DNA of 39,157 nucleotides from Actinospica sp035712985 (GTDB lineage: Bacteria > Actinomycetota > Actinomycetes > Streptomycetales > Catenulisporaceae): assembly GCA_035712985.1 (NCBI GenBank), contig DASTAE010000204.1:1-39157 (forward strand), written 5' to 3'. The notes beneath the pieces were generated by a model. The model was given only the letters and a program-made list of their open reading frames with translations, did no database searches and had not been told where the DNA came from. Shown here piece by piece: positions 6,533 through 14,283 of the stretch; the first letter of the stretch is position 1; each line of letters opens with the position of its first letter. The translations under genes and the position numbers were made by a program.

Positions 6533-8038
6533 ATGGCGGCACGGCTCGGGGGACGGTATGAGCTCGGGGCGGTGCTCGGCAGCGGCGGGATGGCGCGGGT
6601 CTACGCCGCGACGGACCTGGTGCTCGGGCGGCAGGTGGCGGTGAAGGTGCTGGATCCGGCGCTGGCGCGGGATCCGGAGTTCCTGGCGCGGTTCGGCCGG
6701 GAGGCGCGGACGGCGGCGATGCTGCCCACCCACGCCGGGATCGTGACGATCTTCGACTCGGGGCAGGACGCCGGGGCCGCCTATCTGGTGATGGAGCTGG
6801 TCACGGGGCGGACGCTGGCCCAGACCATCTCTTCCTACGGAAGGTTCCAGACCTCCGTCGCGTGCCGTATCGCGCTGGAGGTGTGCCAGGCGCTGGTCGT
6901 GGCGCACGGGGCGGGGCTGGTGCACCGGGACATCAAGCCCGCGAACATCATGCTCACCAACTCCGACGCGGTGAAGGTCGTGGACTTCGGCATCGCCCGG
7001 ACCCAGGCGGCGGACGGGCTGACCCGCACCGGAGCGGTGCTCGGCAGTCCGTCCTATATGGCGCCCGAGCAGATCACCGGGGCCGCGGTGGACGCGCGCA
7101 CGGACCTCTACGCGCTCGGAACCGTGCTCTACGAGATGCTGACCGGCGCGGCGCCCTTCGTCTCTGAGGACTCGTTCGCGGTGCTCAGCCGGCATCTGAA
7201 CGAGGTCCCGAGGCCGCCCTCCGCGATCAATCCGGAGGTCCCGTCCGAGGTGGATCGGATCGTCGCGGCGCTGCTGGCCAAGAGCCCGGCGCAGCGCCCG
7301 GCCAGCGCGGAGCAGGTGGCGCAGATGCTGGCCCCGGCGGCCGGCGCGCCGGCGCGGGACCGGACGACCGTCGCGATGAATCCGCACGAGGCCAATCGGA
7401 CCCGGCAGATGACGCCGATGGTCCTGCCGGCGAGCGCCGGCGGAATCGGAGCCGGAAGCGGCGCCGGAGCCGGAGCCGTCGAGCCTCGGCGGCGGCGCGG
7501 GCTGCTCGCGGGGTACGCGCTCATCTTCGCGGCGGTGGCCGCGGCGGTGATCTACACGATGCTGCCCGGATCGGGCAACGCTCCGGCGGCGACGACGGGC
7601 ACGACGAGTTCGCAGTCGGGTTCGGCGCAGGCGAGTGCGGGCGCCACCACGCCGTCCGCGTCCCCGTCGGCCACCGACTCCGCGACCGACACCGCGACCG
7701 ACACGTCGTCGCCGACCAGCTCGCCGACCGACCCCGCGTCCGCCGTCTCAGCGCTCGAACAGACGATCAGCGCGGAGGCCAACTCCGGCGATCTCGACGG
7801 GAACGCGCAGCAGGATCTCGAGAACGGGGTCCAGAACATGCAGCAGACGATCAGCGACTCGAATCAGAACTCGGACGGCACGACCCAGCTCTCCGCCGAC
7901 GCGCGCCGCCGCCTCAAGGACGAGATCGCGAACATGCGGCAGCTGGTGTCCAACGATCTGCAGAACGGAGATGCGAGCCAGAACGCTGCGACGGCGATCG
8001 ACAACGCGCTCAACGTCCTGCGTCAGACGCTGAACTGA
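6533..8038 (+). CDS. transmembrane Ser/Thr protein kinase without PASTA domains
   Basis: A 501-aa receptor-type Hanks kinase. Residues about 9-275 form the catalytic domain: GSGGMARVY P-loop (16-24), VAVK with Lys38, HRDIKPAN catalytic loop, DFG, and GSPSYMAPEQ. All active-site residues are present. A Pro/Thr-poor linker leads to a basic stop-transfer sequence and one membrane helix (GLLAGYALIFAAVAAAVIYTML). Outside lies a Ser/Thr/Asp-rich stalk of about 60 residues, then about 100 residues rich in Gln, Asn and Asp with heptad-like spacing (coiled-coil-like). No PASTA repeats are seen, so it probably does not sense muropeptides as PknB does. ATG 6533 is preceded by GGAGGT at suitable distance. 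It follows the toxin operon by 99 nt; I see no strong promoter or terminator there. Confidence 0.93.
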   Translation: MAARLGGRYELGAVLGSGGMARVYAATDLVLGRQVAVKVLDPALARDPEFLARFGREARTAAMLPTHAGIVTIFDSGQDAGAAYLVMELVTGRTLAQTISSYGRFQTSVACRIALEVCQALVVAHGAGLVHRDIKPANIMLTNSDAVKVVDFGIARTQAADGLTRTGAVLGSPSYMAPEQITGAAVDARTDLYALGTVLYEMLTGAAPFVSEDSFAVLSRHLNEVPRPPSAINPEVPSEVDRIVAALLAKSPAQRPASAEQVAQMLAPAAGAPARDRTTVAMNPHEANRTRQMTPMVLPASAGGIGAGSGAGAGAVEPRRRRGLLAGYALIFAAVAAAVIYTMLPGSGNAPAATTGTTSSQSGSAQASAGATTPSASPSATDSATDTATDTSSPTSSPTDPASAVSALEQTISAEANSGDLDGNAQQDLENGVQNMQQTISDSNQNSDGTTQLSADARRRLKDEIANMRQLVSNDLQNGDASQNAATAIDNALNVLRQTLN

Positions 8039-8047
8039 CGCGGCGTC
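8020..8047. terminator. weak hairpin between convergent genes
   Basis: GCGTCA (8020-8025) and TGACGC (8036-8041) are inverted around the kinase stop codon, and GACGC-G-GCGTC (8037-8047) offers a competing hairpin. There is no T tract. It lies between the kinase and the leftward small membrane protein gene, so it could stop transcription from the left. Support is structural only. Confidence 0.25.
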
Positions 8048-8057
8048 GGCGAACGGG

Positions 8058-8201
8058 CTAGCGGCGCTTCTTGAAGGCGATGGCGGCCACGAGGGCGATG
8101 ATGAGCAGGAATATCAGGGAGCCCTCGACCACCGCCGCGCCGTCGTAGTGCGGGACGTCGATGTCACCGCTCACGGAGGCTAAGGCGGGCACGTGGGCCA
8201 T
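8058..8201 (-). CDS. 47-aa single-pass membrane peptide with a TTA codon
   Basis: ATG at 8201 reads to TAG at 8058, giving 47 residues. Residues 1-24 are mixed. A hydrophobic helix follows (GSLIFLLIIALVAAIAF), and the protein ends KKRR, so it should sit with its C-terminus in the cytoplasm. Residue 7 is encoded by TTA, a rare leucine codon in GC-rich actinomycetes; in Streptomyces such codons make translation depend on the bldA tRNA. No clear Shine-Dalgarno sequence precedes the ATG, and GTG at codon 10 is an alternative start. It is convergent with the kinase and divergent from the crotonase. The function is unknown. The hydrophobic-then-cationic layout argues for a real gene rather than a chance ORF. 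Confidence 0.6.
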   Translation of the reverse strand: MAHVPALASVSGDIDVPHYDGAAVVEGSLIFLLIIALVAAIAFKKRR

Positions 8202-8248
8202 GGGCTAACGCTAGCGGTGCCGGGTGTCCCGAGTCTGCCCGCCGCCGC

Positions 8249-8288
8249 CCCGATCGGGTATCGGACCCGTTGAGTTTTCGTCAACGGG
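8249..8288. promoter_or_regulatory. two palindromes in divergent intergenic region
   Basis: The region 8202-8362 separates the small membrane gene from the crotonase. It contains the perfect 10-bp palindrome CCCGATCGGG (8249-8258) and a perfect inverted repeat CCCGTTGA / TCAACGGG (8266-8273 and 8281-8288) with a 7-nt centre. Either could be a repressor site or a small RNA hairpin. No regulator gene is adjacent, so the binding protein is unknown. Confidence 0.4.
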
Positions 8289-8362
8289 GCGACCCGATCC
8301 GCCGCGCGGCCGGGTACCGTACGATGCGGGTACTCAAAAAGTTGTATAGGGAGCGCATCGCG

Positions 8363-9190
8363 ATGACTGAGACTGTCTGGAAGGCCTTCGAGGTCGGGAT
8401 CTCCGAGCACGTCGCGGAGGTCACGCTGATCGGTCCGGGCAAGGGCAACGCCATGGGGCCCGACTTCTGGCGCGAGCTGCCCGAGCTCTTCGCGCAGCTC
8501 GACGCGGACGACGTGGTGCGCGCCGTGCTGATCACCGGGGCCGGGCGGCACTTCTCCTACGGGCTCGACCTGATGGCGATGGCCGACGAGCTCGGGCCGG
8601 TGCTGGGGGAGGGCGGCAAGGCGCGGGTGCGCACGGACTTCCACGCGACGATCCGGCGGATGCAGGGTGCGATCACGGCCGTGGCCGACTGCCGCAAGCC
8701 GGTCGTCGCGGCGGTCTCCGGCTGGTGCATCGGCGGCGGGGTGGACCTGATCAGCGCGGCCGACATCCGGTACGCCGGCGTGGACGCGAAGTTCAGCGTG
8801 CGCGAGGTGCGCGTGGGCATGGTCGCGGACGTCGGCAGCCTCGCGCGGCTGCCCGCCATCATCGGCGACGGGCACCTGCGCGAGCTCGCGTTGACCGGCA
8901 AGGACATCGACGCGGACCGGGCCGCGCGGATCGGCCTGGTCAACGAGGTCTTCGCGGATCAGGAGGCCGTGCTGGCCGCGGCGCGCGCCACCGCCGCCGA
9001 GATCGCCGCGAATCCGCCGCTGGTCGTGCAGGGCGTCAAGGCGGTCCTGGAGCACACGCGCAGCGCGCAGGTCGAGCAGAGCCTGCGCTACGTCGCCGCG
9101 TGGAACGCCGCCTTCATGCCCTCCGACGACCTCACCGAGGCGATCACGGCGCTGTTCGAGAAGCGGCCGCCGAGGTTCACCGGAGCCTGA
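8363..9190 (+). CDS. crotonase, dienoyl-CoA-isomerase-like enoyl-CoA hydratase/isomerase
   Basis: A 275-aa crotonase-fold enzyme acting on acyl-CoA esters. Oxyanion-hole segments are visible (HFSYGLDLMAM near 63-73 and SGWCIGGGVDL near 119-129). D128, E148 and D156 have the same spacing as the three acidic residues of delta-3,5-delta-2,4-dienoyl-CoA isomerase (ECH1), in the contexts GVDLISAADIRY, VREVRVG and VADVG. This favours shifting conjugated double bonds in unsaturated fatty acyl-CoA over plain hydration. ATG 8363 is chosen for AGGGAG upstream; the longer frame to 8270 runs through the palindromes and lacks a ribosome binding site. It is monocistronic and convergent with the GGDEF-EAL gene, 14 nt away. 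Confidence 0.88.
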   Translation: MTETVWKAFEVGISEHVAEVTLIGPGKGNAMGPDFWRELPELFAQLDADDVVRAVLITGAGRHFSYGLDLMAMADELGPVLGEGGKARVRTDFHATIRRMQGAITAVADCRKPVVAAVSGWCIGGGVDLISAADIRYAGVDAKFSVREVRVGMVADVGSLARLPAIIGDGHLRELALTGKDIDADRAARIGLVNEVFADQEAVLAAARATAAEIAANPPLVVQGVKAVLEHTRSAQVEQSLRYVAAWNAAFMPSDDLTEAITALFEKRPPRFTGA

Positions 9191-9204
9191 TCACGGCTGC
9201 CCGA

Positions 9205-11427
9205 TCACGGCCGCCTGAGGAAGTCCTCGAACACAGTTCCCGGCACGGGCGGCGAGTACAGGTAGCCCTGGAACAGGTCGCAGCCCAGCTCGCGCAGCCG
9301 TTCGCGCTGCTCGGGGCATTCGACGCCCTCGGCGATGGCGCGCAGGCCGAGGGCGTGCGCGAGGGTGATGACGGCCACGACGATCGCGTCGTCGCCGCGG
9401 TGCTCGCCGAGGCCGTCGACGAAGACCCGGTCGATCTTCAGCGCGTCGACCGGGATGTCGCGCAGGTGGGCGAGCGAGGAGTAGCCGGTGCCGTAGTCGT
9501 CCAGGGCGATCTGGAAGCCCGCGGCCGACAGCGCGGACAGCGCCGAGCGGGCCGCGCCGGAGGCCTCGTGCACGGCGGTCTCGGTCACCTCGAGGCAGAT
9601 CTGCCGGGGCGCGACGCCGTGCCGCTCGACCGCCTCGGTGATCTCGGCGACCAACCCGCGGTGGTGCGAGAGCTGCCGGTTCGAGAGGTTGACCGCCATG
9701 GTCAGCTCGCCCTGGTCCGCGGGCCGCACCGCGTTCCAGGCGGCCAGCTGCCGGCAGGCCTCGTCCAGCACCCACCGGCCGATCGGCTGGATCAGGTGCG
9801 TCTCCTCGGCGATCTCGATGAACTCCGACGGCGGCAGCGGGCCGCGCTCCGGGTGCACCCAGCGGATCAGGGCCTCGGCGCCGACGGTGCGCCCGTCGGC
9901 CAGGTCGACGACCGGCTGGTACACGAGGCTGAACTCGCCGCCCTCGACGGCCTGGCGCAGCCGGTGCTCGAGATCGATCCGCCGCATGGCCCGCTCGTGC
10001 ACCGCGGGCTCGAAGAAGCCGTAGCCGCCCGACTCCCCGCCCGAGGCCTTGACCTGGTACATCGCCGCGTCGGCCTCGCGCAGGAGCGCGTCCGCGGTCG
10101 CGTCCTCGGCGGCCAGGGCGATGCCGATGCTGGTGCGCACGTGCAGCGGGGTGCCCTCGCACTCGAAGGGCCGCACCAGGCTGCGGCAGATCCGGTCGGC
10201 CAGCGCGGCCGCCTCCTCGCGCCCCTCCACGTCCTCGCAGAGGATCACGAACTCGTCCCCGCCGAAGCGGGCCACCAGGTCGCCGCGGCGCACCGCCTCG
10301 CGCAGCCGCTCGCCGACCGCGACCAGCAGCTCGTCGCCCGCGGCGTGGCCCAGGCTGTCGTTGACCAGCTTGAAGCGGTCCAGGTCGAGGAAGAGCACGG
10401 CCGGGCGCCCGGGCCGGGAGCCGGCAAGCGCGATGGCCTCCTCGATCCGGCTGACCAGCAGCGTCCGGTTCGCCAGGCCGGTCAGCGGGTCGCGCACGGC
10501 CCGCTCGGCCAGCGCCTCCTCCATCCGGCGGCGCTCGGTCAGGTCGCGGCTGACGGCCAGCACGCTGCGCACCGCGCCGTCCTCGCCGACCTCGGGCACG
10601 AAGCGGGTGTGCAGGTAGCGCTGCCGCTCCGCGATGACGACGGCGAACTCGCGCTCGATCCCCTCGGCGGTGTGCAGCACGTGCTCCAGCGCGCGCTCCC
10701 ACTCCCGGACGAACTCCCCGGGTTCGTTGAGCTCCCGGCTGGTCCGGCCGAGCAGCTCCTTCTCCGGCTGCCCGGTCATCTCCTGCGCGGCCGGGTTGGC
10801 GTAGGTGATCCGCAGCTCCCGGTCGTAGCGCGTCATCGGGTCCGGGCTGGTGTCGATCAGCGTCTTGAGTTCCTCGCCGATCCGGTCCAGCTCGGCGGTG
10901 CGCGCGATCAGCTCGCGCTCGGCGATCTTGCGCGCGGTGATGTCGCGGCTTATCCCGAAGGTGCCGATGATCCGGCCGTCGAAGTCGCGCAGCGGCTGCT
11001 TGCTGGCGCTGAGGGTCTCCTCGTCGCCGGTGTGCGGCCGCAGGTGCGGCTCCTCGATGTCGTTGACGGCCCGGCCGGTGCGCATGATGTTCTGTTCGAT
11101 CTCGAACGCGGCGCTCACGTGCTCGGCGGTGAAGTAGTCGCGCACCGACTTGCCGAGCATGTCGTCAGGGTCCTTCGCCCCGGTGAACGCGGCGGCGCTG
11201 CGGCTGACCTTGAGGAAGCGGGAGTCGCGGTCCTTGAAGTAGATCATGTCGTCGCAGGCGGACAGCAGGTTGTGCAGGCAGATCCGGTCGAGTTCGGCCT
11301 CGTCGATCGGCCGGTCCCGCCCGTGCTCGGGCGACGGCTCGCCCCGCTCCTGATCGGACCCTGGTCCGTCCGTGCTCCCCATCGACGTGGTCTGCTCCAC
11401 TGATCGGCTCCGGAATGCAGGCCTCAT
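9205..11427 (-). CDS. PAS-PAS-GGDEF-EAL cyclic-di-GMP turnover protein
   Basis: A 740-aa cytoplasmic protein with no membrane helix. Two PAS folds come first: about 45-170, with DMIYFKDRDSRFLKVS and GTFGISRDITARK, and about 185-305, with DTSPDPMTRYDRELRITYANPAA. GGDEF (about 325-490) carries an intact ARFGGDEFVIL, the diguanylate cyclase active site. EAL (about 495-735) carries EALIRW, NLSNRQL, LEVTET, DDYGTGYSSL, ALKIDR, AEGVE and FQGYLYSPP, the full set of phosphodiesterase metal and catalytic residues. Both activities are therefore possible. ATG 11427 overlaps the stop of the FAD hydroxylase gene (ATGA), suggesting coupled translation. ATG 11382, with GTGGAG upstream, is an alternative start. 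The very long open frame continuing leftward to 13755 is an artefact of GC-rich DNA. Confidence 0.9.
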   Translation of the reverse strand: MRPAFRSRSVEQTTSMGSTDGPGSDQERGEPSPEHGRDRPIDEAELDRICLHNLLSACDDMIYFKDRDSRFLKVSRSAAAFTGAKDPDDMLGKSVRDYFTAEHVSAAFEIEQNIMRTGRAVNDIEEPHLRPHTGDEETLSASKQPLRDFDGRIIGTFGISRDITARKIAERELIARTAELDRIGEELKTLIDTSPDPMTRYDRELRITYANPAAQEMTGQPEKELLGRTSRELNEPGEFVREWERALEHVLHTAEGIEREFAVVIAERQRYLHTRFVPEVGEDGAVRSVLAVSRDLTERRRMEEALAERAVRDPLTGLANRTLLVSRIEEAIALAGSRPGRPAVLFLDLDRFKLVNDSLGHAAGDELLVAVGERLREAVRRGDLVARFGGDEFVILCEDVEGREEAAALADRICRSLVRPFECEGTPLHVRTSIGIALAAEDATADALLREADAAMYQVKASGGESGGYGFFEPAVHERAMRRIDLEHRLRQAVEGGEFSLVYQPVVDLADGRTVGAEALIRWVHPERGPLPPSEFIEIAEETHLIQPIGRWVLDEACRQLAAWNAVRPADQGELTMAVNLSNRQLSHHRGLVAEITEAVERHGVAPRQICLEVTETAVHEASGAARSALSALSAAGFQIALDDYGTGYSSLAHLRDIPVDALKIDRVFVDGLGEHRGDDAIVVAVITLAHALGLRAIAEGVECPEQRERLRELGCDLFQGYLYSPPVPGTVFEDFLRRP

Positions 11428-12911
11428 GCTATCCGGGCGGGTCTTACCAGGGCTACGTGCCCGTCGGGCCGGATCGTGATCGTCTCGGCCCGTCCCCAGC
11501 CCGCCCGCAGCGCGGAGTCCGGGCCGAGCACCGCGGCGGCCGCGATCGCCGCGCCGTCCGCGTCCGCGGCCGCCGCGCCCACGCTGAGCTGCACGAACCT
11601 CCCCGCGCCGAACTCCCGCAGCAGCTCGTACAGGTGCGCGGCGCCGCCCGGAAGGTCCAGCAGGAGGTCCGGTATTCGGACGCCGAGCCGGGGGTCCTCG
11701 GCTTCCGGCCCCGGGTAGCGCACGTCCAGGCCGGAGAGCCGCATCGCGTACTGGAGGTTCACCTCCGGGTGCCCGCCCAGGAGCGCCTCGAAGCGCGAGC
11801 GCAGCGCGGTTCCGTCGGCGCCGCTCGCCGCGACCAGCGCCATCTGCGCGCGCACGTCCTCCAGCACCCGCTCGCCGACCGGCCTGCGCTCCGCCTCGTA
11901 GCCGTCGAGCAGCTCCTCGGGCACCGGGCCGCCGGAGCGCTCGGCCCGGACCGCGTCGGCCAGCCGCCAGGCGAGGTTGTGGGCGTCCTGGATCCCCAGG
12001 TTCATCCCCTGCCCGCCCATCGGGAAGTGGACGTGCGCCGCGTCCCCGGCCAGCAGGACCCTGCGATCCCGGTAGCGGTGCGCCTGCTTCGCGGAGTTGC
12101 CGAGCGTCGAGATCCGTTCGGGCTCCTGCATGCCGTAGTCCGTGCCGGTGATCCGGATGACCGATGCGCGCAGCATCTCGGCGGTCCACGGGACTTCGAC
12201 CTCGTGCATGGCCGCGTGGTCGATCGTCGAGACCACGAAACGGCCGTGCGGCAGCGGAATGACGAAGAAGACACCCTGCTCGCGGGTCTGCATGTACAGC
12301 TCGGGCGGCGGCGGGTCGGCGAGCACGACCAGCGCGGAGGGGCTGGACAGGGAGTCCGGATTGCCGGTGAACCCGATGCCCGCGGCCTCGCGGATCGCGC
12401 TGTGCGCGCCGTCGCAGCCGACCACGTAGCGCGCGGTCAGGGTGTGTTCGGCGCCGTCCTCTGCGACCCGGACCGAGACGCGGTCGGCGTGCTGGGTCAG
12501 GCCGACCGCCCGCAGCCCGCGCCGCACCGAGCCGCCGTGCGCGACGAGGTGCTCCTCGAGCAGTTCCTCGGTGCGCGCCTGCGGCTGGATGAGCACGAAG
12601 GGGAACGCGGTGGGCAGCACGGAGAAGTCCAGCCGTCGCGTGCCCATCGCGAAATGCCAGGTCGGGGACCTGCGGCCGGCGTCCACGAGATGCCGCGCGA
12701 CCCCGCGCGAATCGAGGATCTCCAGCGTGCGCGGATGGACGATGAAGCCCCGCGACCAGGCCGCGCGGCCCTCGCGCGCCTCGATCACCCGGGCGTCCAC
12801 CCCGGCGGCGCACAGCTCCGCGGCCAGCCAGCACCCCACGGGACCGGCTCCGACCACGAGCACCTCGGCGTCGGGTTCCGGCACTGCAGGGGGCATCGCT
12901 CCAGGCGGCAA
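11424..12911 (-). CDS. FAD-dependent aromatic ring hydroxylase (PheA/TfdB-like)
   Basis: A 495-aa class A flavoprotein monooxygenase. The FAD-binding Rossmann motif is at the N-terminus (EVLVVGAGPVGCWLAAEL). The DG motif (VVGCDGAHSAIREAAG) and the GD motif (VLLAGDAAHVHFPMGGQGMNLGIQDAHNLAWRL) are complete. A C-terminal thioredoxin-like domain follows, as in phenol hydroxylase and the polyketide hydroxylases. Such enzymes use NAD(P)H and oxygen to hydroxylate phenolic rings; the substrate here is unknown. TTG 12911 has GGAGGAG upstream; ATG 12896 is the alternative and lacks a well-spaced ribosome site. It ends in a 4-nt ATGA overlap with the GGDEF-EAL gene and begins 90 nt after the SDR gene, so all three may share a transcript. 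Confidence 0.9.
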   Translation of the reverse strand: MPPGAMPPAVPEPDAEVLVVGAGPVGCWLAAELCAAGVDARVIEAREGRAAWSRGFIVHPRTLEILDSRGVARHLVDAGRRSPTWHFAMGTRRLDFSVLPTAFPFVLIQPQARTEELLEEHLVAHGGSVRRGLRAVGLTQHADRVSVRVAEDGAEHTLTARYVVGCDGAHSAIREAAGIGFTGNPDSLSSPSALVVLADPPPPELYMQTREQGVFFVIPLPHGRFVVSTIDHAAMHEVEVPWTAEMLRASVIRITGTDYGMQEPERISTLGNSAKQAHRYRDRRVLLAGDAAHVHFPMGGQGMNLGIQDAHNLAWRLADAVRAERSGGPVPEELLDGYEAERRPVGERVLEDVRAQMALVAASGADGTALRSRFEALLGGHPEVNLQYAMRLSGLDVRYPGPEAEDPRLGVRIPDLLLDLPGGAAHLYELLREFGAGRFVQLSVGAAAADADGAAIAAAAVLGPDSALRAGWGRAETITIRPDGHVALVRPARIA

Positions 12912-13001
12912 GGCTATCCGCTCCTCCAGTGACCGGGCCGAGAGTACGGATGATGATAGCCGTCGGCCGTCCCGCGCCGCGATGGGTATCCGGCCTGGCG
13001 C

Positions 13002-13709
13002 TCAGGGGCGCGCCAGGGGCCGCGGGCCGACCCGGACGGTGATGTCGCTGAGCTCCGCGTCCGCGGGCAGGTCGAGGGCGGCGAGCACGGTGCCGGCGAC
13101 GGTAGCCGGGTCGATCCAGAGCGCGGGGTCGTAGGCGCGCTCCTCGTGCGCGTGCACGAGCGCCTGCATCGGGGTCGCGGTGCGGCCGGGATAGACCGTG
13201 GTCACCCGCAGTCCATTGCCGCCCTCCTCGTCCCGCAGCGCGTCGGCCAGCGCGCGCAGGCCGTACTTGGCCGCCGAGTACGCGGCCCAGTGCCGCTGCG
13301 TCTTGAGGCCCGAGGTCGAGTTCACGAACAGCACGTGCCCGGCGGGATGCCGCAGGCGGGGCAGCAGCAGCCGGGTCAGCTCGGCCGGGGAGGTCAGGTT
13401 GACCGCCATGCTCGCCCGCCACGCCTCCGGGCTCAGCTCGCCGACCGTCCCGAGGTGCAGGGCGCCCGCGACGTGCAGCAGCCCGTCGATCCGCTCGGGG
13501 AGGCCGGCCCCGGCGATCGCGTCGGCCAGGGACTCCGGCCGCGCGAGGTCCGCGACGACGGTCCGCGCCGAGGGGTGAAGCCCCGTCAGCTGCTCGGCGC
13601 GCTCGGGGGATCGGGCGACGAGGCAGAGCGCGTCGCCGCGCTCGTGCAGCCTCGCGGCCACGGCCTGTCCGATGCCCGACGCGGCCCCGGTGATCACATA
13701 GTGCTTCAT
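13002..13709 (-). CDS. short-chain dehydrogenase/reductase
   Basis: A 235-aa classical SDR. The nucleotide site TGAASGIG is at residues 7-14 and NADP/NAD-contact VADLA follows. HVAGALHLG stands in for the NNAG structural motif. The catalytic Ser lies in FVNSTSGLK and the catalytic pair is Y-S-A-A-K (YSAAKYGL). The protein is compact, with no extension. It would oxidise an alcohol or reduce a carbonyl; the substrate cannot be told. ATG 13709 has GAAGG 6 nt upstream. It is the first gene of a leftward group with the FAD hydroxylase and the GGDEF-EAL protein. The 240 nt to its right (13710-13949) hold no supported gene. Confidence 0.9.
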   Translation of the reverse strand: MKHYVITGAASGIGQAVAARLHERGDALCLVARSPERAEQLTGLHPSARTVVADLARPESLADAIAGAGLPERIDGLLHVAGALHLGTVGELSPEAWRASMAVNLTSPAELTRLLLPRLRHPAGHVLFVNSTSGLKTQRHWAAYSAAKYGLRALADALRDEEGGNGLRVTTVYPGRTATPMQALVHAHEERAYDPALWIDPATVAGTVLAALDLPADAELSDITVRVGPRPLARP

Positions 13710-13949
13710 GATGCGCCTTCGTAAAGGAGCGGAAGCTCCGCGGGCAGCGTTTCATCGAGGTCGAAGATGGTCGCGCGCTCCACGGGGCTCGGACCGCCGC
13801 GCGCGGAGGCCGGCATCACGGCTCGAATACGCGCGGCCCGACGATCTCGGGCCGGACCGGCGAGAACTCATACCTTCGGAAAAACGGTGGCGATGCCGGT
13901 GACGGGGGGCTGCTGGCGCAGGCCACCGCCATCCGGCCGCCACGGCTCG

Positions 13950-14183
13950 TTACTTGTAGCGGTACACGATGCGCCCGCGCGTCAGGTCGTACGGGCTGAG
14001 CTCGACGACGACCCGGTCCTCCGGCAGGATGCGGATGTAGTTCTTCCGCACCTTGCCGCTGATGTGCGCCAGGACCTTGTGCCCGTTCTGCAGCTCCACG
14101 CGGAACATGGCGTTGGGCAGGGGCTCGACGACCCGGCCCTCGACCTCGATGGCGCCTTCTTTTTTACCCAATTTACTTCCCAT
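13950..14183 (-). CDS. infA: translation initiation factor IF-1, stand-alone copy
   Basis: A one-domain S1/OB-fold protein that occupies the ribosomal A site during initiation. The family core is unmistakable: EGAIEVEGRVVEPLPNAMF, LQNGHKVLAHISGK, NYIRILPEDRV and LSPYDLTRGRIVYRYK. Read from ATG 14183 it has 77 residues, 4 more than usual (N-terminus MGSKLGKKEGA). A TTG at 14171 would give the canonical 73-aa form starting M-GKKEGAIE, with GGGAAG just upstream, so TTG 14171 may be the true start. A -10-like TAAACT (14201-14196) would give a short leader. In actinobacteria infA normally lies in the rpmJ-rpsM ribosomal cluster; no ribosomal gene is nearby here. Differences from the common sequence include VRKN in place of MRMH. 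Confidence 0.93.
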   Translation of the reverse strand: MGSKLGKKEGAIEVEGRVVEPLPNAMFRVELQNGHKVLAHISGKVRKNYIRILPEDRVVVELSPYDLTRGRIVYRYK

Positions 14184-14283
14184 CTGTAGGCGAGCAGTTT
14201 AACGCTGAGGGCGACCCGGTTATTTCCGCGGTCGGTCGTAACAGTCTACGGCGGCCTGCGGGACCCCGGCCTCCCCTGCCCGC

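Noticed and set aside
9191..10702. 503-aa Arg/Ala-rich frame overlapping the GGDEF-EAL gene
   Set aside because: Same strand, shifted frame of a well-supported gene; low-complexity composition typical of GC-rich shadow frames.
11428..13755. Upstream extension of the GGDEF-EAL open frame to a 1516-aa protein
   Set aside because: The extra 776 codons are antisense-phase shadow of the FAD hydroxylase and SDR genes, Arg/Ala/Gly-rich without domain pattern. The real gene starts at 11427 or 11382.
13710..13949. Possible small genes in the gap between the SDR and IF-1 genes
   Set aside because: Short frames on both strands are Arg-rich, lack ribosome sites and resemble no family; nothing supportable.
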